Shown here: positions 56,511-64,000 of the stretch, piece after piece
Numbering within the stretch: the first letter of the stretch is position 1
How the letters are laid out: each line of letters begins with the position of its first letter
NCBI GenBank assembly: GCA_030765065.1
Contig: CM060990.1
Location: 216,357,290-216,421,289, forward strand
Length of the DNA stretch: 64,000 nucleotides
Reading direction: 5' to 3'
From: Deroplatys truncata
Lineage: Eukaryota; Arthropoda; Insecta; Mantodea; Mantidae
Notes under the pieces: generated by a model
Told to the model about the DNA's origin: nothing
Database searches by the model: none
The model's input: the letters and a program-made list of their open reading frames with translations, nothing else
Translations under genes and position numbers: made by a program

Positions 56511-56700
56511 CTGAGCAGATAAGGTGTAAAGGTCCTGTATATAGAGTGCTATCCTTAAACAGACGCAGAATGAAAGGAAAGTCATACGAGTGTATGGCTT
56601 TTACTTCTCTTTTGATCTGACAGAATATACAGCTAGTAATTCCACATTCTTAAACATGTCGACCACTTACTCCGACCTCGGATTTTTCGTGATTTTCTCT
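56511..56700 (+). repeat. module repeated at the right edge of the window
   Basis: GCAGATAAGGTGTAAAGGTC and onward occurs here, in mirror at 58,990-59,160, and again in the same orientation at 63,815-64,000. Confidence 0.9.
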
Positions 56701-56935
56701 GATCTGCAGGCAAATGTCTGAGTGGCGTATGCTAGCACGATTTCCTCTTTTACATATGCTTCTAGGCTTCTTGGTTTGATTAACCGTCGCTCGCTCAATC
56801 TAGCCTCGGATTTTTTCATGGTTTGCTTGCTCTGCGTGCGAATCCTGGAGTGGTGTATGCTATCACGATTTACTTTCATTCTATATAATTTGCATCTTTC
56901 ATTTCATTCGCATCTTTTTTGCTTCTAGGTATCGT
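56680..56935 (+). repeat. short ~155-bp-type array, left arm of palindrome 2
   Basis: About two units with TTTTTCGTGATTTTC, TGCAGGCAAATGTCTGAGTGG and TTGGTTTGATTAACCGTCG, matching the array of palindrome 1 (31.7-33.4 kb). The mirror at 58,475-58,990 has about four units. Confidence 0.85.
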
Positions 56936-57152
56936 TGCGCATGGTGAATGCTTGCTCAAAGGATACTTGTCCCTTGCTCGGTTGACAAATCGTTCATCAC
57001 CCTCACGAGCTAAGCACCCGAATCTGTACGATTATACCCGAACAATACATACATCTGCACAATACTTTGCACTTGATCTAAGCATTCGAACGTGTACGGA
57101 GACGTCCGAACACCGCCGAACAATACATACATCATCGCAATACCTTGCTCAC

Positions 57153-58200
57153 TCCCCTTCGGCACTTTCAACCCTGAAACAGCCAAGAAGATAAAAAAGA
57201 AAACTGAGGATGGAGGTGAAATGATGAGAGGAAAAATTCAGAGGTAGAATGAACCTTTACAGCATTCGCCTAGCGAGCGGAAAACCTGGAAAACAACCCT
57301 CATGGGTCAGGGGGATGTAGGTTGCTGGGATTGAACCCTCGATTCGAATGCAAGCTACAGACATCGCCACCTGAGCCATTCCACTTGATTATTTAGAGTG
57401 TTAAACAAAAATGACCTTAGCTGTGTGTCGTCCTCCGTGGTGTAGTGTTTACCATGCTAGCCTCTAGTACCTGAGGACGCGGGTTCAAACCCGGCGGAGG
57501 GCAATGGTTTCGTTCGGACGTAAAAATTCTTAGCATGGCTTCCTTCGGAAGGGAAGTAAAGCTGGTGGTCCCGTGTCGTAGATTTACGGCACGTAAAAGA
57601 ACTTCAAGCCTGATAGAGGCCTCTGAGCAAAATTACTAGTCTTTCACGCCCAATATATATTTATCAAGCGTCTGAGGAATACCGTGAACAAATTAGTTGA
57701 TTGTCGGATACATGCATCTGAAGTCGCGAACTCGCAATTGTAAGCATATATAAGAATCATTATCTATCAAGTGTTGCATGTCATGCGTTCCTTTAAGAGA
57801 ATGCTCGACAGAATTATCTTAACTTTAAGAGCGACCTAAATTGCCTGCAGAATTTTTTCCGATATGTAAGTTTGGAAACTCTATTGAGTCTAAACAAGCG
57901 ATTAGCATACACAGCGTGTCTTAAAGAGAAAGTTTCTGTCTAAAACACTGTTTAGATGTGATGTGTTCTTGTTATGGTTGTAAATAAATATCTACATTAA
58001 AGCCTGTCACTACAATCTGTTTATGGGTTCTGGTAAGCACATGTCCGTAGGTCTTCGTGCATGTTACAGTGTTTAGAGAGTCGGGCAGCGATGTTTATGT
58101 GTGGTTGCATGCATTCATAGGTCTTCTCATACCTTCGGGTGCTTGGGAGAAGTGCACGCGTGTTTCTATGTCTTGGTATAGCTTCCAGTGCTTAGATTGG
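57153..58200. other. spacer of palindrome 2 with a SINE
   Basis: About 1.05 kb between the arms. It holds a SINE (57,431-57,660) and, near 57,240-57,390, a further tRNA-like segment (GGGATTGAACCCTCGATTCG). No polymerase or other gene. It occupies the position at which palindrome 1 has its polymerase and terminus side. Confidence 0.65.
57431..57660 (+). mobile_element. tRNA-derived SINE, copy 2
   Basis: TCCTCCGTGGTGTAGTGTTT at the start, GGGTTCAAACCCGGCGGAGG closing the tRNA-like head (full pairing with the first seven bases), body with AGCATGGCTTCC, GGGAAGTAAAG and TTTACGGCAC, end TCTTTCACGCCCAATAT. Better preserved than copy 1 at 2472. Confidence 0.85.
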
Positions 58201-58474
58201 GTGAGCAAAGTGTTGCGATGATGAATGTATTGTTCGGCGGTGTTCGGACGTCTCCGTAGAGGTTCGGATGCTTTGAAAAAGTGTAAAGTATTGTGAAAAT
58301 GTATGTATTGTTTGGATATAATCGAACAGATTCAGGTGCTTAGCTCGTGAGAGCGATGAACGATTTGTCAACCGAGCAAGGGATAAGTATGCTTTGAGCA
58401 AGCATTCACCATGCGCAACGAAACCTAGAAGCAAACAAGATGCGAATGAAATTAAACATGCAAATTATATAGAA

Positions 58475-58990
58475 TGAAAGTAAATTGTACTAGCATACAC
58501 CACACCAGCATTCAACCGCGGACCAAGGAATACAATGAAAATATCCGAGGCTAGAGTGAGCGAGCGACGAAATCAAACCAAGGACCCTAGAAGCATACGT
58601 GATAGAGGAAACCGTGCTAGCATGCGCCATTCAGGCATTCGCCTGCGGACCAGGGAAAATCACGAAAAAATCCGAGGTCAGAGTGAGCGACCGACGGGAA
58701 ATCGAACCAGGGACCTTATAAGCACACGTTAAAGATGTGAATGAAAGGGAAAGGAAATCGTGATAGATGAGAAACCATCCAGGCATTCGCCTGCAGACCA
58801 GGAAAAACCACGAAACATCCGGGGTTGGAGTAAGAGGCCGACGGTAATCGAAACAGGGGTCCTAGAAGCATACCTGAAAGATCCAAATTATATAGAATGA
58901 AAGGAAATCGCCCTAACATACACCACTCAGGCATTCGCCTGCAGACCAGGGAAAATCATGAAAAATCCGAGGTCGGAGTAAGCGGTTGAC
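58475..58990 (-). repeat. ~155-bp-type array, right arm of palindrome 2
   Basis: About four units with CAGGCATTCGCCTGCAGACC-type landmarks near 58,510, 58,632, 58,785 and 58,931 and TCGAACCAGGG or TCGAAACAGGG B-box complements. Confidence 0.85.
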
Positions 58991-59439
58991 ATGTTTAAGG
59001 ATGTGGAATTACTAGCTTATATGCTGTCACATCAAAAGAGAAGTAAAAGCCATACACTCGAATGACTTTCCTTTCATTCTGCGTCTGTTTAAGGATAGCA
59101 CTCTAAATACAGGACCTTTACACCTTATCTTCTCAGAATGCATGTTTTGAGGTATTCCCTGTATTTCACCTCGAGGGTGCGAAAATTTCTGTTTTAAACA
59201 CTACGCCATCCCTGTCCTTATAGCTACATGCAATATACATCTACGTTTCTTCATTCATAAAGCATTTGTATCGCATGAGTGCCGATGTTCAGTATTACAT
59301 ATTACCAGTCAGAGCCGGAGAGATGAAAGCATGAATAAAAGGAGAATGTAGGTGAAACGCGGTTAAGGAAAAAAATCGGTATTGTAACGAACATTCGCAA
59401 AATTCGGCGAGCAACCAGGGAAACCCAAAAAACCCAGGG

Positions 59440-59645
59440 GGTCAGGAGTGTCAGCTGCTGGGATTTGAACTCACAACCTCCGAATGCAGTCTATAGACGT
59501 TACCGTCTGAACCCTTGCTTATAAAAACAATTAATGGGAGGGCTTGCTCTATATCTATGTATTCGTGGACCATCATGCAGGTCCTAATGTCAGACGGTGT
59601 GATCACAGGGAATCGAACCCGCGACCTCTCGAATTCAAACCTCAC
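59440..59645 (-). repeat. pair of tRNA-like blocks, right arm of palindrome 2
   Basis: Mirror of 55,990-56,240. On the minus strand: GGGTTCAGACGGTAACGTCT with GTGAGTTCAAATCCCAGC, and GGTCGCGGGTTCGATTCCC. Confidence 0.7.
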
Positions 59646-60611
59646 ACGTTCCCACGAAGTAGTTTTTATCAAAACAGGCTTTAAACACCTTTTACCAATG
59701 TTAAATTAGACTGTCATTCATCAAGTATTTCATTTATGTATAAAGCAGACCGTAAAAACGGCTTGCTTCAAAGAACATAAAGAAAAATATCAGATACACT
59801 CGAATGCTTAAGTTGAATTCTTTCTCCCATTTTAATTCTAAATACGATACTCTTCATATCACTATATCCATATCATATTTATTTGTTTAGCATTGCATAA
59901 AATTGGTTTATTATCGGTATCATGCAAACAATTCTTGTATTTGAGGAGTATATAAATAACAAGTTAGGATATTTACACCGTCATCTATATGAGCAGGGTT
60001 TTCCGCTAAGGATGGTCTTTTCAAGAGAATGAGAAATCGTTTTAAAACACAATACACGCCTTAATGGGAAAGGGTTTGACATTGTCCATTAATGGGCTAT
60101 AGGACGGTATCCAGCTACCAGGAATTTCCTGAGACCCCCGCTATACTCTCTCCAGGGATGTACAACATATTTTTGCAAGGTGCGTGCAACTGAATAACTC
60201 AGTGTCAAATTTCTCAAAGATCACTGGTGTTGGGTCTTTAGAAAAAGATTTTAACAAATATGAAATTTATATTTGTGTCTTCGTAATGGTTCGATCTCTC
60301 TACTGGAATATTCTAAATATCTTTCGAACGGAGGGCTGTTTAAAAGTTCTCGTGCTATGTTATATATTTACTAAGAGAAAAATCCATGTTTTGAAAATCC
60401 GTGTATTTTTTAGTTTGAGTTCAGAGTTTTATTTGCCTCTGGTATTAAATACCGCTTTAGACGCTGCATATGTAAACAATCAAGGGTCTGTTACAGTCAT
60501 CTTCTCATTTTTGTTAGGGGAATAATCATTGCGCAAGTACAGAATCTATACATCATAACACGTAGGAAAATGTTACATCCACGCTTATGAAGATCGTTAA
60601 TATGAGGGCTT

Positions 60612-60680
60612 GCCCTTGCATCGTAAATCATCTAACCGAGACTCGAACCTATGACCTCTAGAATGTGAATAGACACGATA
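60612..60680 (-). repeat. tRNA-like block, right arm of palindrome 2
   Basis: Mirror of 52,668-52,740, with GGTTCGAGTCTCGGTTAG on the minus strand. Confidence 0.55.
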
Positions 60681-61189
60681 TCTCCCAGAGAATTCTGATA
60701 TTTATTACATTGGAATGATGTTGGATCGAATAATTTGTCGACATCGCGGCTAAAACACCAGTCTGTTTAAATGAAATAAACAAATAAGCTTTCTTGACGA
60801 TAATATAATTTTAGCGTTAGTAATGAAAAATAAATTATCGTTGTTTCTCTCGATCTCTTAGGAAAAATCCCTTCGTGTATATAAGTCAGGACAATTCTTT
60901 TGGAGACGTGTACCTATCGCTAAAATCCACTCAAGCGTTAAATTTGAGGCCTCCATGCACAGATGTTAGTTCCCCTTTCGAATCCCATCCACTAAGGCTC
61001 TAAGTACAGTGGAAAAACCATGCAGCGTCATGGTTTAACCTCTTCAAGGGTGTACAACATCTTTTTGCAAAGGTGTGTAAATTGCTATATAAGTCGTTGG
61101 CGTAATGTAGAGAGTGAGAGAGACAGAGAGAGAGAGGGAGAGTGCTTGCGTGATGGATGCGGTGTTTTTTTACCGAGAATGACTGTTTT

Positions 61190-61640
61190 GAAGCCCCTGC
61201 CTACGCGTGTGCTTGCGTTGGCAGTGCGGTACTTTATCGAAAATGCCTGTTTTAAAGTCCATGCCTATGCGCGTGATTGCATTGGTGGGTGTGGTACTTT
61301 ATCGACAACGTCTGTTTTAAAGTCCATGCCTATGCGCGTGGAGTGCTTTATCGCCAAAGTCTGTTTTAAATTTCCTACCTGCAAAGGAGAGAGAGAAAGA
61401 GTGTCCTTGCGTGATGGATGCGTTTCTTTACTGGCAATGACTGCTTTAAAGTCCCTGCCTACGCGTGTGCTTGCGCTGACAGTGCGGTACTTTATCGAAA
61501 ATGCCTGTTTTAAAGTCCATGCCTATGCCCATGTTTGCGTTGACGAGTGTGGTACCTTATCGACAACGTCTATTTTAAAGTCCATGCCTATGCGCGTGGA
61601 GTGCTTTATCGACAACGTCTGTTTTAAAGTCCCTGTATTT
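61190..61640 (-). repeat. ~65-bp minisatellite, right arm of palindrome 2
   Basis: Mirror of 51,700-52,200: CTGTTTTAAAGTCCATGCCT, ATGCGCGTG, TTTATCGACAACG. The 229-codon open frame across 61,020-61,709 is a by-product of the repeat (period close to a multiple of three) and not a gene. Confidence 0.88.
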
Positions 61641-62632
61641 TTCTTCGACTGTCGTTATATATTTCTATTGCGTTTTATTTATGAGCGTTCTTTAACTAGG
61701 GTTAATTAAAAGAGTAACAAGAAAGGTGGTTTGTTTGGGTCACTCACCATATTTCATTGTTTATTGATTTATTTATTTACGTGATTGCGCGGTGGATGGA
61801 ATGCTTTATCGACTGTCTTGATATATTTTTATTGGGTTTTATTTATGAGTGTTCTTTAACTAGAGTTAATTAAAAGAGCAACAAGGAAGGTGTTTTGATT
61901 AGTGTATTCTCCATATTGCATTATTTATTTAGTTCATTATTTATGTATTGATAACTTATGTAGTATTTAACTATAATTTTAACCGTATTTATTTTTCAGA
62001 GCCAGCCCTATGTGTAAACAAACCTTGGAAAAATATCTTGAAACGCGAAGTTCCTTATCACTCTTCAAATGATTTATGCTATCTTTTTCCCAGGAGCCAA
62101 AATGGCCACCACCAGCTTCTTAAACTCTTAAAATGTCTACTTCCGGCACCTTCATCGGTGGACGGAAGAGCCAGCCTTCGGCTCTCTCGCCTAGGGAGAG
62201 CGCACGGCAGGTCGTGAGTGGCACGGAGAGGGAAGTGAGGGGATACGAGCTAGTCTGTGCCAGCACATGCGTGAGACCCTCACTCGAGTAGAGCAGCGTG
62301 CACGGGATGGACTGCGCTCGGGTTTTCAGCGAAAGAATCACTCGTTAACGTGTCGTTACGATAACTCTACCCTTTCAGTCATGAATTCATCTAAGTGATG
62401 TAATATTCTTATAAACCCAAAAAATTCCCTCAAAAGAAGAATTAAATATGTGTTATTAGTCGTAATAATTATACACGCGTAATAATCACCTTAACACGCA
62501 CACATATACGATGGCGACCAGGTGCGCGAGTCAATTTATATACACTTATTTACATTAATCAATCAAAATACTTAATCATATTCATCGATTGGCGAGTAGC
62601 GTTTAATTACATTAATCAATCAAGATGCATGC

Positions 62633-63170
62633 GGTGGGGATGCTTCGGTTTGCGTCCAACTCTTTAGAGGCGCGATACCAGGACTTTAGTAGTATACACC
62701 CTTGATTCTTTTTCAATAATGTTAGACAATGTTATGCATGGACGAAAATTACCTGATTGATTGACACAATTATCACCTACATCAATTTGCGAAAGCGGCG
62801 ACACGCGACGAAAACAATAACCCATTGTTCGACGATCCCCGACTGTCGGCATCAGTAGCGCGCAAAGATCCACCGTCATTAGCGATGAGCACAATACCCC
62901 ATTTTTCTCCTATAGCCGGGTCGGAATTAGTTCAGGCCACAAAAAGACAATAGCCAATTGTTCTACACCTCTGTCGCGGGTATTCAGGTCAGGCTACAAA
63001 GAGGGGGCGTGGTCAGCGGCTTCTGAGGGTGAGGCCAAGAAGGGAAAATAGCCCATTTTTTACTCCTCTCCCTGGCGGTATGATAGTAGGCCATAAAGAG
63101 GGGGCGTGGTCGGCGGCTTCTCGGGTCAGGCCACAATGCAGGTGGCGGAGTCGGTGGCATAGAACAAAGG
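62633..63170. other. hairpin-rich spacer related to the centre of palindrome 1
   Basis: Blocks of the ACAATAGCCCATTGTTC type at about 62,813, 62,888 (variant), 62,948 and 63,045 (variant), and AGAGGGGGCGTGGTCNGCGGC twice (about 62,999 and 63,097), with AGGCCACAA. The same kinds of block fill 34,890-35,390. It stands at the centre-side end of the arm 58,201-62,632, exactly where the equivalence to palindrome 1 predicts. Confidence 0.75.
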
Positions 63171-63814
63171 GTATCACATTACATCTTATCGGTTGTCGGT
63201 ATCTCTTTTTGCTCTGGTTCTCTCATCTTTATACTACTTACGTCATTGCAAAATTGAATATTACAATTCATCAAAACGGCTAACTGCATGTAAATTAAGG
63301 AATAAATTACTTTGCTGGGATTGTATTCTTTTTTCAACCACTAGAAGAGTATGAAGCAGTGTAGATTTCTCTGATGTCACTTTCACAAAGCAGAGATTCG
63401 ACATGAGAAGACATAGTCACACGGTGTTGTTGCATTGCTCCGATGGTCAAAATCCATTAGGATCCGCCTAATGAGGGTCTTTAGGAAGGACCTGTCAATC
63501 ACCGCGGTTTAAGGAAAAATTGTTACTCAAATGGGACCAAAGGTACAAGAAAGAAGACAGGCTTTGGTACATCAGAATAAAGTTTAAAAGTTTATTTGCA
63601 GGAAAGGTATTCGTTAAAGTGTTAAATTTATATCCAACTTTTCCCTTGTCGAAAAACTTAAAAGTTAATTTGCAGGAAAGATTTTCGCCAACATTTTAAG
63701 TTTATATCCAACTAGGTATTGGTATTGCGCCGACAATCAAAATGTTCGCAGACTTCATATTGCTTTTTATACTGTGGTTTTTAATGAATATCTATTCCAT
63801 GTACAGCAAACGGA
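63171..63814. other. no gene recognised; a two-copy ~75-bp repeat
   Basis: TTTATTTGCAGGAAAG and TTATATCCAACT occur twice at 63,580-63,640 and 63,655-63,715. Otherwise nothing supported. Confidence 0.45.
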
Positions 63815-64000
63815 ACAGCAGATAAGGTGTAAAGGTCCTGTATATAGAGTGCTATCCTTAAACAGACGCAGAATGAAAGGAAAGTGATACGAGTGTATGG
63901 TTTTTACTTCTCTTTTGATCTGACAGAATATACAGCTAGTAATTCCACATTCTTAAACATGTCGACCACTTACTCCGACTTCGGATTTTTCGTGATTTTC
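63815..64000 (+). repeat. start of a third arm of the palindrome-2 family, cut by the window end
   Basis: Nearly identical to 56,513-56,700 in the same orientation, including the beginning of a 155-bp-type unit (TTCGGATTTTTCGTGATTTTC). It joins at GCAGATAAGG, so the outer two thirds of the arm are missing. Confidence 0.9.

Larger units (their letters stand above)
50716..57152 (+). repeat. left arm of palindrome 2
   Basis: Inverted match to 58,201-62,632. Matching blocks include CTTGATTGATTAATGTAATT at the outer end, the GC-rich TCTAGGCGAGAGAGCCGAAG region, the 65-bp minisatellite, tRNA-like blocks and the 155-bp-type units. The hAT-2 at 52,775-55,060 is an insertion specific to this arm; without it the arm is about 4.15 kb, close to the 4.4 kb of the right arm. 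In relation to palindrome 1 its outer end (50.7 kb) corresponds to that element's centre side and its inner end (57.1 kb) to the polymerase side. Confidence 0.93.
58201..62632 (-). repeat. right arm of palindrome 2
   Basis: Inverted copy of 50,716-57,152 (lacking hAT-2). From 58,240 it is colinear with the left arm of palindrome 1 from 31,487 inward: shared module, 155-bp-type array, tRNA-like blocks, GC-rich block, AGTCATGNATTCATC block, then the hairpin-rich spacer at 62.7-63.2 kb. Confidence 0.93.

Noticed and set aside
56919..57194. 91-codon frame with similar protein text on the mirror strand at 58,192-58,434
   Set aside because: Similarity at protein level simply mirrors the inverted DNA repeat; the related block at 31.5 kb is not open in the same frame, and no domain is recognised.
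57431..57502. Functional tRNA gene
   Set aside because: The acceptor-like stem and B-box are good, but the anticodon arm does not form a proper 7-base loop and the unit continues into a repeated body also present at 2472; it is a SINE head.
61020..61709. 229-codon open frame
   Set aside because: Spans the 65-bp minisatellite and low-complexity GAGAGA sequence; the mirror arm has no matching open frame of this length.

Overview
This is a non-cellular-gene stretch of an arthropod-type nuclear genome. It is AT-rich, has no convincing host gene, no operons and no ribosome binding sites, and is built almost entirely of decayed and nested transposable elements: an RNase H-bearing LINE, a tRNA-derived SINE, two mariner remnants, a Ty3/gypsy remnant, two hAT elements, a Polinton/Maverick (adintovirus-like element) and large palindromic elements. 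The repertoire (mellifera-like mariner, LINE ending in a CAT tail, arthropod Polinton gene set) suggests an arthropod; I cannot name the order or species.

Layout. 1-2.47 kb: 3' part of a LINE (reverse transcriptase, RNase H, zinc knuckle, hairpin, CAT-repeat tail), followed by a SINE. 3.74-4.81 kb: mariner pseudogene. 4.8-7.3 kb: gypsy fragments on the minus strand (RT and Gag). 9.95-10.33 kb: second mariner fragment (minus). 10.85-11.34 kb: N-terminal part of a probable DDE transposase. 13,241-16,289: hAT element with an exact 8-bp target duplication (GTCATTAC). 17,719-50,497: Polinton with ~570-bp terminal inverted repeats and an exact 6-bp target duplication (CTGGTG), carrying broken DNA polymerase B, packaging ATPase, a conserved hypothetical, integrase, minor capsid, major capsid, cysteine protease and another conserved hypothetical.

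The most striking object is nested inside the Polinton integrase gene. An 18.9-kb element (25,512-44,383) is an almost complete palindrome: two ~9-kb inverted arms around a ~560-bp spacer. It has the same AGT...ACT ends and a 6-bp target duplication (GGAGGG/GGATGG), and each arm holds a copy of a different protein-primed-type DNA polymerase B fused to zinc-finger and endonuclease VII-like modules. I see no integrase or capsid gene in it. Each arm also has a 72-bp minisatellite next to the terminus, a cluster of ACGTAAC iterons, a ~155-bp tandem array whose units each carry a pol III B-box-like motif, and a tRNA-like block.

Right of the Polinton, 50.7-62.6 kb is a second large inverted repeat without coding capacity. 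It shares the 155-bp-type units, tRNA-like blocks and spacer hairpins with the first, and its left arm is interrupted by a second hAT (52,775-55,060). A third arm begins at 63.8 kb and runs off the window. The two palindromes look like members of one family of long inverted-repeat elements, the first carrying the polymerase and the second without it. All gene copies are damaged, so this is a fossil record, but the insertion junctions are unusually well preserved.
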